From positions 1 to 64,000 of the forward strand of contig JAKFCX010000029.1 of NCBI GenBank assembly GCA_036676415.1: a stretch of DNA of 64,000 nucleotides, in the 5' to 3' direction. Position numbers and translations under genes: made by a program. Positions 17,707 through 26,836 of the stretch are shown piece after piece. The notes beneath the pieces are model-generated. The model made no database searches, was not told where the DNA came from, and worked only from the letters and a program-made list of their open reading frames with translations. The first letter of the stretch is position 1; the number at the start of each line of letters is the position of its first letter. This DNA comes from JAEZDC01 sp036676415. GTDB lineage: Bacteria; Bacteroidota; Bacteroidia; Chitinophagales; Chitinophagaceae.

Positions 17707-17838
17707 CATACAGGTATATTTTGGGGCATAAAGATATTCATTATTGATACTTGTATTTTGAACATTCACCGATCATTTTATAAAGAATCATTTTTATAAT
17801 AACAGATTATATACTTTGCACCGGAATTACATACCTGA

Positions 17839-18933
17839 ATGAAAGCATTGATCATTGGTGGAGGTATTGCAGGATTAGCTGCAGCAATAACTTTACGAAA
17901 AGTGGGTTGGGACATTGTTGTAAAAGAAAGGGCTGTTCAGTTTACCGAAGTAGGTTTAGGTTTTATCATTTTACCAAACGGTCTGGAAGCACTTGACCAG
18001 GTTGGTGCAGGAGATTTTGTAAGAAATAGTGGTAAGATTATCCGGGAAGCAATCATTAGAACACCTGATGGCAAAGTAATCAAAGATGATAAGCTGGATA
18101 ATTGCCTTGGAGTAAAACGTTCTGCCTGTATTGATTCGCTTAGAAAATTACTACCAAATGAAATCATCAATACCGGAGCTGAGTTTTCTCACTTTGAATA
18201 CGGCCAGGATGGAAACGCCATTGCTGCGCTTTTTAAAAATGGTGAAAGAATAGAGGCTGATATTTTTATTGCAGCTGATGGTGCAAATTCTATGATCAGG
18301 AAATTACTTTTCCCTTCTCATTTGGTTGGACAAACAAAGATCAAAGAATTGGTGGGCATTGCAGACATGCCTGAGATGGTCACTAAACTGAATGGCAAAT
18401 TATTAAAGACGCAGAGTAGTGATAATGGTTTGTCTATTGGCTTGTTGCCTTGCAATGACCAACAGATCATCTGGTACATGCAGTTCGACTGCATGAAGAA
18501 TGATATTGTTGAACTTTCCAATGAAAACAAGAAAAAGTTTGCGATGGAAATGTTGAAAGGATGGCCAGATCCCATTTCTTACATCCTTGAGAATACAGAC
18601 TATAGTAAAACATTCATGTGGTTTACCAAAGACATGCCTGTGCTTCCTGCGTTTCACAAAAATAATATTGTTCTGATCGGTGATGCCGCACATCTCGTAC
18701 TTCCATTCACCAGCCAAGGGGTAAACAGTGCTTTGCAGGATGCCATTATATTAGGAAGATTATTAAAGGACGGAAGGAACATCGAATCATTTGATGATGT
18801 GTTTACTACTTACCACCAGTGCAGAAAAGAAATTCTGGAAGAGTATCATCTTTTCGGAAAAATGATGGCCAAACGTTTCCTCGATCCGCTGAACTATAAA
18901 AACGAGGATGTACCCATACCTTTGGCGAAATAG
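17839..18933 (+). CDS. FAD-dependent monooxygenase (PHBH/UbiH fold)
   Basis: A 364-residue flavoprotein of the class A monooxygenases. The Rossmann motif GGGIAGLAAAITL starts at residue 7, the DG motif is AADGANSMIR and the GD motif is IGDAAHLVLPFTSQGVNSALQDA, which binds the FAD ribityl chain. These enzymes hydroxylate or epoxidise aromatic or isoprenoid substrates with NAD(P)H. The substrate is not readable and there is no pathway neighbour. Preceded by a TATACTTTG promoter-like sequence, with one base more than consensus. Confidence 0.88.
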   Translation: MKALIIGGGIAGLAAAITLRKVGWDIVVKERAVQFTEVGLGFIILPNGLEALDQVGAGDFVRNSGKIIREAIIRTPDGKVIKDDKLDNCLGVKRSACIDSLRKLLPNEIINTGAEFSHFEYGQDGNAIAALFKNGERIEADIFIAADGANSMIRKLLFPSHLVGQTKIKELVGIADMPEMVTKLNGKLLKTQSSDNGLSIGLLPCNDQQIIWYMQFDCMKNDIVELSNENKKKFAMEMLKGWPDPISYILENTDYSKTFMWFTKDMPVLPAFHKNNIVLIGDAAHLVLPFTSQGVNSALQDAIILGRLLKDGRNIESFDDVFTTYHQCRKEILEEYHLFGKMMAKRFLDPLNYKNEDVPIPLAK

Positions 18934-18939
18934 AGGTCG

Positions 18940-19358
18940 GAAGTAAGAGGTAAGAGATAAGAAACATGATAACTAAGGTTACTGATATTGATGCGTATAA
19001 TATGGCATACGAATTTTGTATGCAGGTATTTTTACTTACGAAAAGCTTTCCTAAAGAAGAAAGGTATTCATTAACTGACCAGATCATCAGATCGTCCAGA
19101 TCAATTTGTGCAAATATTTCTGAGGGATGGGGTAAAAGAAACTATGAAAACGAGTTTAAGCGTCACCTCGTATATAGTCTCGGCTCTGCAGAAGAAACAA
19201 AAACATGGCTGCAATTTGCAAAAGATTGTGGCTATATCACAATAGAAAAGCACGAAGAACTAACAAATAATCTTAATAATATTGCAGGTAAGATATTCAA
19301 GCTATTCCAAAACTGGAAAAGCTTCTAATCCTACATCTTATTTCTTACCTCTTACTTC
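18940..19358 (+). mobile_element. IVS-like element: four-helix-bundle gene inside 23-bp inverted repeats
   Basis: The left end 18940-18962 begins GAAGTAAGAGGTAAGA. The right end 19336-19358 is its reverse complement, with 22 of 23 bases matching. Between them sits only one gene (18966-19328), of the family encoded by intervening sequences of 23S rRNA. The repeats are built from seven-base units (AGTAAGA, GGTAAGA, GATAAGA). The 419-bp unit behaves like an IVS placed between protein genes rather than in an rRNA. Mobility is inferred. Confidence 0.6.
18966..19328 (+). CDS. four helix bundle protein (23S rRNA intervening-sequence protein / bAvd-like)
   Basis: A 120-residue all-helical protein. 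The family signature is clear: SLTDQIIRSSRSICANISEG with GWGKR, then YENEFKRHLVYSLGSAEETKTWLQFA. Relatives are encoded in 23S rRNA intervening sequences and as the Avd accessory protein of diversity-generating retroelements, where it forms a basic pentameric barrel that binds nucleic acid. No reverse transcriptase or variable target gene is nearby, so this is not a DGR. The gene fills the space between two inverted repeats and ends 37 bases before the next gene. Confidence 0.92.
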   Translation: MITKVTDIDAYNMAYEFCMQVFLLTKSFPKEERYSLTDQIIRSSRSICANISEGWGKRNYENEFKRHLVYSLGSAEETKTWLQFAKDCGYITIEKHEELTNNLNNIAGKIFKLFQNWKSF

Positions 19359-19365
19359 ATCACAT

Positions 19366-20538
19366 ATGCATTTCAACGACACGGACATCAACATGCCAGC
19401 CCTTCGTCAAAGAGCTTTCAATCTTCGCTGGGCCACTTTACCTGGAGATGTTATTCCGTTAACAGCAGCAGATCCTGATTTTAAATGTGCACCTGAAATC
19501 GTCGAAGCGATTAATGCTTATTCAGCCGAAAGAACTTTTGCATACGGACCAGCAGAAGGCTTACCACAGTTTCGTGAAGTGATTGCTAAAACAGTGCAGG
19601 AAAGAAAAAATATTCATACTTCACCTGATCTTGTTTTGCCTGTCGACAGTGCTGCACAGGGTATGTTTGTCATTGCAAAATATTGTCTGCAGCCAGGTGA
19701 TGAAGCCATTGTTTTTGATCCGGTTGACTTCCTTTTTAAAGCAAGCGTAGAAGCTGCAGGTGCTACAGCAGTTTTATTTCCAATAGATACAGCTACAGGA
19801 AAATATGATATCTCACTCCTGAGATCTCTCATCACTCCTAAAACAAAAATGCTTTGCATTTGTAATCCACACAATCCTATCGGTAAGGTTTATAGCAAAG
19901 AGGAACTGGAAGAACTTGGACAAATAGCAATTGAATATGATCTCTGGATCATGAATGATGAGATATGGAGCGATATTATTTTTCCGCATGCAACCTTCAC
20001 CAGCATGGCCTCTCTCTCACCCGAAATTGCTGAAAGAACACTAACGGTTTATGGTTTCAGTAAATCTTTTGGCCTGGCAGGATTAAGAGTCGGTTTTATA
20101 CTTTCTCCTTCAACGATGGTACATGAAGGCATTATTGAAACTTCTATGGTAAAGACCACTGCTTATGGTGTTTCTACCGTTTCACAAGTGGCTGCACAGG
20201 CTGCTTTCGAAAAATGCTGGTATTGGGTAGATGGTTTTCTGCAACACCTCACCATCAATAAAAATTATGCAGTTGACCGTTTAAATAAAATGCCAGGTGT
20301 TTCCTGTCACCAGCCACAAGGCTGTTATCTTGTATTTCCTGATATTACGGCCACAAAAAGATCTGCAACCACACTCACCGAGATCCTTTTAAAAGACGGA
20401 AAAGTTGCAGTGGTTCCTGGTGCCGAAAAATGGTTTGGCCCTGGTGCTGAAGGTCATATACGTATCTGCATTGCAACATCTCACAATATTTTAAAAGAAG
20501 GGCTTGACAGGATTGAGAATACCCTTTCTAAATTATAG
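19366..20538 (+). CDS. class I/II aminotransferase, PatB/MalY-like (cystathionine beta-lyase type)
   Basis: From the ATG at 19366 the protein has 390 residues of fold-type I PLP enzyme. The PLP lysine is in YGFSKSFGLAGLRVGF; the NPHNPIGK motif and the late RICIAT arginine are present. An N-terminal LRWATLPGDVIPLTAADPDF fits the PatB/MalY group, which cleaves cystathionine or acts on other C-S compounds, but plain aminotransferase activity is equally possible. The open frame extends upstream to 19282, but that part lies in the inverted repeat and the preceding gene and is not expected to be translated. Confidence 0.87.
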   Translation: MHFNDTDINMPALRQRAFNLRWATLPGDVIPLTAADPDFKCAPEIVEAINAYSAERTFAYGPAEGLPQFREVIAKTVQERKNIHTSPDLVLPVDSAAQGMFVIAKYCLQPGDEAIVFDPVDFLFKASVEAAGATAVLFPIDTATGKYDISLLRSLITPKTKMLCICNPHNPIGKVYSKEELEELGQIAIEYDLWIMNDEIWSDIIFPHATFTSMASLSPEIAERTLTVYGFSKSFGLAGLRVGFILSPSTMVHEGIIETSMVKTTAYGVSTVSQVAAQAAFEKCWYWVDGFLQHLTINKNYAVDRLNKMPGVSCHQPQGCYLVFPDITATKRSATTLTEILLKDGKVAVVPGAEKWFGPGAEGHIRICIATSHNILKEGLDRIENTLSKL

Positions 20539-20589
20539 TACCTGATCATCAACCAGACTTTGCACATATTCCATTCAGCTCTTCTGTAC

Positions 20590-20620
20590 TTGGCTGAATA
20601 AAAATCTGTATCTATATTTA
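20590..20620 (+). promoter_or_regulatory. promoter of the large M16 peptidase gene
   Basis: TTG at 20590-20592, a 20-base spacer and TATATTTA at 20613-20620 fit the Bacteroidota pattern (-33 TTTG, -7 TAnnTTTG) with two deviations. The ATG is 33 bases further on. Confidence 0.4.
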
Positions 20621-20652
20621 CTACCCATTTAATAATCTTCAACTCGCAGCCT

Positions 20653-23445
20653 ATGTTTAAGAAAATTTTTCTCCTCCTTGGAATTATTGCTTTTTTCTAT
20701 GCAGGAAACACTCAAAGTACTGCTAAGAAAATACCAACGGACCCAAATATTAGGATCGGGAAGCTGGCCAACGGTCTTACATACTACATCCGTAAGAATG
20801 TAGAGCCAAAGAACAGGGCCGAATTAAGGCTTGTTGTAAAGGCCGGCTCTATCCTGGAAAACGACAAACAATTGGGTCTTGCTCATTTTGCAGAGCACAT
20901 GGCTTTTAACGGAACGAAGAATTTTAAAAAGCAGGAACTCGTTAATTTCCTGGAAAAAAGTGGTGTTCAATTCGGAGCAGATCTGAATGCTTACACCAGT
21001 TTTGATGAAACCGTTTACCAGTTACAACTTCCTACTGATAGTATGGATGTTTTTAGAAAAGGATTCCAGGTATTGGAAGACTGGGCTCACAACGTAAGTT
21101 TTGAGAACGAAGAGATCGATAAAGAAAGAGGCGTTGTAATTGAAGAATGGCGTTTAGGACAGGGAGCCCAGGAAAGAATGAGAGCAAAATACTTTCCTGT
21201 TCTTTTAAAAGGTTCTCAATATGCCAACAGGCTTCCGATCGGTACAAAAGAAAACCTTGAAACATTCAAGTACGAAACCATCAAACAGTTTTACAAAGAC
21301 TGGTACAGGCCCGATTTGCAGGCTGTAGTAGCGGTTGGTGACTTCGACGTTGCAGAGGTAGAAGCAATGATCAAAAAACATTTCGGTAGTATACCAAAAG
21401 CGGTTAATCCAAAACCACGAACAAAGTTTGGTGTTCCGGCTCAAAAAGAAACAGCAGTTTCTATTGTAACTGACCCTGAACAGCAATACAATATCATCCA
21501 GATATTTTATAAACAGCCCCATATTCCTGAAGCTGTAACCGACCAGGAATACAAGCAGTCTATCGTAAGAAGCCTTTTCAACAGCATGGTGAGCCAGCGA
21601 TTAGAAGAACTGGTACAATCAGGTGAAGCACCATTTGTTTATGCCAATACAAATTACAGCCAGTTGATTGGTGATAAAGATGCTTTCAGTATGGTAGCCA
21701 TCACGCAAGACCCCGCTAAAACCAATGAGGCAATTGAGATCTTACTCCAGGAAAATGAAAGAATCAACAGGTTTGGTTTTACCAAGGGTGAACTGGAAAG
21801 AGCAAAAGCCAACTCCCTTTCCTTCATTGAAAATGCTTACAACGAAAAAGAGAAAACCCGTTCTGTAAATTATGCCGAAGAGTACGTAAGAAACTTCCTG
21901 CATAACGAACCAATACCTGGAATTGCATACGAATTTGATTTATATAAAAAATACCTGCCCGAGATCACATTAAAAGAGGTGAATGCATTGATCAGTCAAT
22001 GGATAAAACCTACTGACAGGGCTGTAGTGATAATGGCACCTGAGAACGGAAAAGAAAAACTTCCGACAGAGAAAGATGTTTTAGCAATGATGAACATGAC
22101 ATTCAAAGACATCTTTGCTTACGAAGACAAAACTGTTGATGAGCCACTCTTAGGTACTCCTCCTACTGCAGGAAAGATCACCAATATGAAAATGGTGGAA
22201 GAACTGGAAACAGTAGAACTCGACCTTTCAAACGGAGCCAAGGTGATTTTAAAACCAACTGATTTCAAAAATGATGAGATCATTATATCTGCTATCAGCA
22301 AAGGCGGAACATCTTTAACTTCTGACCAGGATTATCCTTCTGCATCCAATGCCTCAGTAGCGGTGATGTATGGTGGTGTTGGAAATTTTGATGTGATGTC
22401 TTTACAAAAAACACTTGCGGGTAAAAATGTTTATGTTGCCCCTTCCATCAGTTTGTATACAGAAGGTTTAAACGGAAGCACCACACCAAAAGATCTTGAA
22501 ACGGCCATGCAGCTGATCCATCTTTACTTTACCAACCCAAGAAAAGATGAGAATTCATTTAAAGTAGTTCAGCAACAGATGCAGGCTTCTCTTGCCAACA
22601 AAGACAAAGATCCAAACTCTGTCTTCATGGATACAGTGAGCTATGTAATGGGTAATTATCATCCACGTCGCAAGCCTTTCACTTTAGAAACATTGAAAGA
22701 TATCGATTACAATAAGGCTTATGACATATACAAACAACGTTATGCCAATGCAGGTGATTTCATTTTCACATTTGTAGGAAATTTCAATCCGCAGCAAATG
22801 GTTCCGTTAATAGAGAAGTATATTGCTTCTTTGCCATCTAACGGACAAACAGAACAATGGCAGGATGTTGGCATTCGTGCGCCAAAAGGAAACATTTCCA
22901 GAATAGTTAAGAAAGGAAAGGAAAATAAAGCTTCAGTAAGATTATTCTTTACCGGCAGTACCACTTACTCTGATCTTGAAGATGCACAATTGAGTCAGCT
23001 TTGCAGTATTCTTGGAATCAGGCTCAGAGAAGTACTGAGAGAAGACCAGGGTGGAGTTTATGGTGTTGGTGTTAGAGGAAGCATCAGCAGGATTCCGAAT
23101 GATAATTATTCCATCAGCATTAGCTTTGGTTGTGCTGCAGAGAATGTTGACAAACTGGTTGACCTGGTGATGGCTGAGATCAATGCACTAAAAGCAAATG
23201 GTGCTGCACAGGTGAACATTGACAAGGTTGCTGCTGAAGATACCAGAGGTTTGGAAACACAGTTAAAACAAAACCGCTACTGGCAATACAATCTTGAGCA
23301 GAAATACCTGTACAAAGAGGACCCTAAAACAATTCTCGAGGACATGGCCAACCTGAAAAAGATGACTGTAGAAAGATCAAAAGAAATGGCGAACAAATAT
23401 TTTAGCATGGAGAATTTTGCTAAGATGATCCTGTTACCAGAATAA
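20653..23445 (+). CDS. M16 family zinc peptidase, single-chain type
   Basis: A 930-residue secreted pitrilysin-like protein, similar in length to PqqL. A signal peptide covers about the first 20 residues. The inverted zinc motif HFAEH is at residues 78-82 and the distal Glu lies in DKERGVVIEEWRLG. Four M16 half-domains follow, and the second pair lacks the zinc motif as expected. It would degrade peptides in the periplasm. The window holds another, two-chain M16 pair at 40-44 kb, so the cell has at least two systems. Terminator hairpin just downstream. Confidence 0.93.
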   Translation: MFKKIFLLLGIIAFFYAGNTQSTAKKIPTDPNIRIGKLANGLTYYIRKNVEPKNRAELRLVVKAGSILENDKQLGLAHFAEHMAFNGTKNFKKQELVNFLEKSGVQFGADLNAYTSFDETVYQLQLPTDSMDVFRKGFQVLEDWAHNVSFENEEIDKERGVVIEEWRLGQGAQERMRAKYFPVLLKGSQYANRLPIGTKENLETFKYETIKQFYKDWYRPDLQAVVAVGDFDVAEVEAMIKKHFGSIPKAVNPKPRTKFGVPAQKETAVSIVTDPEQQYNIIQIFYKQPHIPEAVTDQEYKQSIVRSLFNSMVSQRLEELVQSGEAPFVYANTNYSQLIGDKDAFSMVAITQDPAKTNEAIEILLQENERINRFGFTKGELERAKANSLSFIENAYNEKEKTRSVNYAEEYVRNFLHNEPIPGIAYEFDLYKKYLPEITLKEVNALISQWIKPTDRAVVIMAPENGKEKLPTEKDVLAMMNMTFKDIFAYEDKTVDEPLLGTPPTAGKITNMKMVEELETVELDLSNGAKVILKPTDFKNDEIIISAISKGGTSLTSDQDYPSASNASVAVMYGGVGNFDVMSLQKTLAGKNVYVAPSISLYTEGLNGSTTPKDLETAMQLIHLYFTNPRKDENSFKVVQQQMQASLANKDKDPNSVFMDTVSYVMGNYHPRRKPFTLETLKDIDYNKAYDIYKQRYANAGDFIFTFVGNFNPQQMVPLIEKYIASLPSNGQTEQWQDVGIRAPKGNISRIVKKGKENKASVRLFFTGSTTYSDLEDAQLSQLCSILGIRLREVLREDQGGVYGVGVRGSISRIPNDNYSISISFGCAAENVDKLVDLVMAEINALKANGAAQVNIDKVAAEDTRGLETQLKQNRYWQYNLEQKYLYKEDPKTILEDMANLKKMTVERSKEMANKYFSMENFAKMILLPE

Positions 23446-23467
23446 CTAACCCATCATTGATACAACG

Positions 23468-23496
23468 AAGGACAGCAATTGCTGTCCTTTTGTTTT
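23468..23496 (+). terminator. rho-independent terminator after the M16 peptidase gene
   Basis: AAGGACAGCA-AT-TGCTGTCCTT (23468-23489) is a perfect ten-base-pair stem, followed by TTGTTTT. It is 22 bases past the stop codon. Confidence 0.85.
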
Positions 23497-23520
23497 AATA
23501 TGATACAGAAGTCCGATTAT

Positions 23521-23553
23521 CTATTTAGCTTTTCTTGCGTCGCACCCTTATAC
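23521..23553 (-). repeat. dispersed intergenic repeat, left arm flanking the cysteine desulfurase gene (R4)
   Basis: Read on the minus strand it contains GTGCGACGCAA and then AAAGCTAAATAG. Over 33 bases it is the reverse complement of R5 (24791-24823) with three mismatches. Confidence 0.75.
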
Positions 23554-23577
23554 AACAGAATATGACTCTTCAGAAGA

Positions 23578-24705
23578 TCATACCAATTCCTTCAACTTCT
23601 CCACCACAGAATCAATCTCTTCCTTCGTATTGTGCTTTGAAAAAGAAAATCGAATCGCCATGCTATGATTTTCCGGATTCACTGCACGAATTACATGGCT
23701 GCCCACATCTGTTCCACTGCTGCAGGCACTGCCACCAGAAGCACAGATATTATTGATGTCGAGATTAAATAACAACATCTCGCTTTTATCATTTTTTGGG
23801 AAAGAAACATTCAAAACGGTATATAAGCATCTTCCAACACAATCACCATTGAATTTAACGCCTGGTATGTTCTTTTGCAACTGTTCTTTCATATAAGTCT
23901 TGATGCCCTGGATATAAGCACTGTCTTTTTCGTAATTCTCCGTTGCTAACTCCAATGCTTTTGCAAAGCCTACAATGCCATACAGGTTTTCCGTTCCTGC
24001 TCTCATATTTCTTTCCTGTCCACCACCATGTACCAAGGGATCGATCTTGATAGATGAATTTACATACAGCATTCCCACTCCTTTTGGCCCATGAAATTTA
24101 TGACCGGCAGCAGTGATGAAATGAACACGTATCTTTTTAAGATCGATAGGGAAATGGCCAACAGTTTGAACCGTATCGCAATGGAAAACTGCATCGTACT
24201 TTTTACAGCGTTCTCCAACTGATTCGATATCGAGAATATTACCAATCTCGTTGTTGGCATGCATCAATGTAACCAGCGTTTTTTCTTTACTCGAAGAAAG
24301 CAATTGATCCAGGTGATTCAAATCAACATGACCATCAGCCAGCAGGTTTACATAACTCAATGAAACTTCACCTTTTTTATGCAGGTATTCTACAGTATGC
24401 AGTGTTGCATGATGCTCGATCTGTGAAGAGATAATGTGCTTACATCCCAGATCACGAACCGAAGCATAGATTGCAGTATTGCTGCTTTCCGTTCCACCGG
24501 AAGTAAAGAATATTTCTGAAGGATGAGCATTGAGGATCTTAGCCACTGTTTTACGTGCATTTTCAATCGCCATTCTTGTTTCCCTTCCATAACTGTAAAT
24601 GGAAGATGGATTCCCAAAATGTGTGGTGAAGTATGGCATCATAGCCTCCAGCACTTTTGGTTCTAAAGGGGTGGTAGCTGCATTATCTAAGTAGATCCGG
24701 CTCAT
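23578..24705 (-). CDS. cysteine desulfurase (NifS/IscS family)
   Basis: A 375-residue class V PLP enzyme that takes sulfur from cysteine for Fe-S clusters or tRNA thiolation. The PLP lysine is Lys203 in AAGHKFHGPKGVG; the persulfide cysteine is Cys328 in ASGGSACSSG, in a long flexible loop of the group I type. The N-terminus MSRIYLDNAATTP is typical. There is no IscU or other Isc/Suf gene beside it. It is bracketed by inverted copies of the dispersed repeat (R4, R5). Confidence 0.95.
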   Translation of the reverse strand: MSRIYLDNAATTPLEPKVLEAMMPYFTTHFGNPSSIYSYGRETRMAIENARKTVAKILNAHPSEIFFTSGGTESSNTAIYASVRDLGCKHIISSQIEHHATLHTVEYLHKKGEVSLSYVNLLADGHVDLNHLDQLLSSSKEKTLVTLMHANNEIGNILDIESVGERCKKYDAVFHCDTVQTVGHFPIDLKKIRVHFITAAGHKFHGPKGVGMLYVNSSIKIDPLVHGGGQERNMRAGTENLYGIVGFAKALELATENYEKDSAYIQGIKTYMKEQLQKNIPGVKFNGDCVGRCLYTVLNVSFPKNDKSEMLLFNLDINNICASGGSACSSGTDVGSHVIRAVNPENHSMAIRFSFSKHNTKEEIDSVVEKLKELV

Positions 24706-24790
24706 GGGTGTGTATGTGTATTGCTTAGTTGCGGCAAAAATAACTGAATCGCAGGAATCGGCAGAACTTCTGCTGAAAGGCTATCAGAAA

Positions 24791-24823
24791 GTACAAGGGT
24801 GCGACGCAACTAAAGCTAAATAG
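24791..24823 (+). repeat. dispersed intergenic repeat, right arm flanking the cysteine desulfurase gene (R5)
   Basis: GTACAAGGGTGCGACGCAAC followed by TAAAGCTAAATAG. Best-preserved copy of the first core type and inverted partner of R4. Confidence 0.8.
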
Positions 24824-24843
24824 CAGCAAATCAGCTGGCTACA

Positions 24844-25221
24844 TTATTCTTCTACCACCATTTTCTTAATAAAACGGGAAGTTTTACTCAGCACCTGGAG
24901 AATATAAGTTCCATTTAATGCTTCCTTTGGAAGATTTAAGACCTCTGTGGTAGTGCCTCCATCGTAATTGAGGGTCTTTATCAGATATTTTTTTCCGCTT
25001 TGTGCGAAGATGTAGATGTTGTATTTGCCTTTCTCCAGATTTTGTAATTCAAGGCTGAAGCTTTCTCCTTTTACAGGATTTGGATTGATGCGAACGTCTG
25101 GTTTTAAACTCTTTGCAACCAGGACTGTAGAACCTACCATCTTGTTATTGAGGTTATCGGACTGGGAAAAGCCGGCAGCAGCAACCAGGAGACATATAGA
25201 GAATATTAAACTTCTTTTCAT
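24844..25221 (-). CDS. small secreted protein made mainly of a T9SS type A sorting domain
   Basis: From the ATG at 25221 the protein has 125 residues: a signal peptide (MKRSLIFSICLLVAAAGFSQ), a linker of about 25 residues, then a typical type IX secretion C-terminal domain (RINPNPVKGESFSLEL, YNIYIFAQSGKK, GTYILQVLSKTSRFIKKMVVEE). There is almost no cargo, which is unusual because this domain normally directs a large enzyme or adhesin to the surface. It may be an adaptor, a decayed remnant, or a protein whose fold resembles the sorting domain. The longer frame up to 25251 puts ten residues before the signal and is rejected. Confidence 0.78.
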   Translation of the reverse strand: MKRSLIFSICLLVAAAGFSQSDNLNNKMVGSTVLVAKSLKPDVRINPNPVKGESFSLELQNLEKGKYNIYIFAQSGKKYLIKTLNYDGGTTTEVLNLPKEALNGTYILQVLSKTSRFIKKMVVEE

Positions 25222-25332
25222 AATCAAACGCTTGTCATTTACACTAGCCACTCACTTACTGTCAGCAACTAAATATACTAAACAATAGCATTAAAACGAA
25301 AAGCGTACCGAAAGTTAATTGAAAGCCGTTTT

Positions 25333-26715
25333 CTACAACATGGCCTCCCTGATATCCTGCATCAGCCTCCTGGCAATATTATCTGCAGTTGTTTCAAAAT
25401 TACTTTCAGCATAAATACGGATGATCGGTTCTGTATTGCTGGTTCTAAGATGTACCCAATCAGTATCGAATTCGATCTTCAGGCCATCTTCTGTATTGAT
25501 GGGATTGTTTTTATACTTGGTTTGAATGCCCTTAAATATCTTTTTTAGATCGAAGCCATTCTCCAGTTCTATTTTATTCTTGCTCATAAAATAGTCGGGA
25601 TAACTATTTCTCAACTGTTTGGCAGTTTTCTTCTCTTTTGCCATGAACGTGAGAAATAATGCAATACCGATCAATGCATCTCGCCCATAATGAAGATCAG
25701 GAACAATGATACCACCATTACCTTCACCACCGATCACTGCATTCACCTCTTTCATTTTCTTTACCACGTTCACCTCTCCTACCGCTGAAGGAGTATATTC
25801 TCCACCATGCTTTACTGTAACATCTTTTAATGCCCTGGTTGAAGACATATTGCTTACGGTATTTCCTTTCCTGGTTCTGAGCATATAATCTGCTACGGCT
25901 ACCAATGTATATTCTTCGCCAAAAAGAGAACCGTCTTCACAAACAAAACACAAACGATCAACATCAGGATCTACTGCTATTCCAAGATGAGCACCTTGTT
26001 TTTCCACTTCATTACAAAGTTGATTCAGGTGCTGCGGTAATGGTTCAGGATTGTGAGCAAACTTTCCGTTTACTTCTCCATTCAGTACAATGATATCTTT
26101 CAAACCCAAAGCCTTCAGCAATGCAGGAACTGCAATAGCACCGGTACTGTTGATTGCATCGATAACGATCTTAAATTTTGCTTTCTTAATGGCTGCAACA
26201 TCAACGAGTGGATAATTTACCACTGCTTCGATATGCTGATCAAGTGCAGTTGTATTCGTTGTGTATGAACCTAGTTTATCTACTGTTGCAAAATTGTAAT
26301 CATCAGCAGCGGCAATAGCTAAAATCTCCTCCCCATCTTTTCCACTAATGAATTCGCCTTCACCATTCAGTAATTTCAGGGCATTCCACTCTTTGGGATT
26401 ATGGCTGGCAGTAAGAATGATACCACCGTCAGCATTTTCAAACTTAACGGCCATTTCAACGGTAGGTGTGGTACTTAAGCCTAGATCCACCACATCAAAT
26501 CCAAGCGAATTCAATGTACTGATAACAATACGCTGTACCATTTCACCACTGATCCTTCCATCACGACCGATCACTATTTTTTTACCGGGAGAATTTTTCG
26601 CCAGCCATGTACCATATGCAGCTGTAAAACGAACGATATCTAAGGGAGTAAGTGCTTCACCGGATTTTCCACCGATCGTACCTCGAATTCCTGAAATGCT
26701 TTTGATTAGGGCCAT
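25333..26715 (-). CDS. glmM: phosphoglucosamine mutase / phosphohexomutase
   Basis: A 460-residue alpha-D-phosphohexomutase. The active-site phosphoserine is Ser104 in LTASHNPKEWN. The metal loop is DPDVDRL (about 248-254), the sugar loop GEGNGG and the phosphate-binding RTSNTEP near the C-terminus. GlmM converts glucosamine-6-phosphate to the 1-phosphate for peptidoglycan and LPS. Phosphomannomutase activity is an alternative within this family. Start at 26715 gives the family N-terminus ISGIRGTIGG. Confidence 0.88.
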   Translation of the reverse strand: MALIKSISGIRGTIGGKSGEALTPLDIVRFTAAYGTWLAKNSPGKKIVIGRDGRISGEMVQRIVISTLNSLGFDVVDLGLSTTPTVEMAVKFENADGGIILTASHNPKEWNALKLLNGEGEFISGKDGEEILAIAAADDYNFATVDKLGSYTTNTTALDQHIEAVVNYPLVDVAAIKKAKFKIVIDAINSTGAIAVPALLKALGLKDIIVLNGEVNGKFAHNPEPLPQHLNQLCNEVEKQGAHLGIAVDPDVDRLCFVCEDGSLFGEEYTLVAVADYMLRTRKGNTVSNMSSTRALKDVTVKHGGEYTPSAVGEVNVVKKMKEVNAVIGGEGNGGIIVPDLHYGRDALIGIALFLTFMAKEKKTAKQLRNSYPDYFMSKNKIELENGFDLKKIFKGIQTKYKNNPINTEDGLKIEFDTDWVHLRTSNTEPIIRIYAESNFETTADNIARRLMQDIREAML

Positions 26716-26810
26716 CCTTGTCTTTTTTAGAGCGCTGCAAACTTAAAAACTTAATTCCAGAATTATGGCCGCTTATTAGTTGTATTCTGGTCGAAATTCT
26801 ATGCCGATGC

Positions 26811-26818
26811 TATCTTTG
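26811..26818 (+). promoter_or_regulatory. -7 promoter box of the methyltransferase gene
   Basis: TATCTTTG is a perfect TAnnTTTG. It lies downstream of the possible start codons at 26780, 26801 and 26807, so it favours the ATG at 26837 as the real start. Confidence 0.4.
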
Positions 26819-26836
26819 CCATTGCAACAATTGTTT

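Noticed and set aside
18966..19328. Diversity-generating retroelement accessory gene (Avd)
   Set aside because: The protein family fits, but no reverse transcriptase, template repeat or variable target gene is nearby.
18940..19358. rRNA gene fragment around the IVP gene
   Set aside because: No 23S sequence flanks it; both neighbours are ordinary protein genes.
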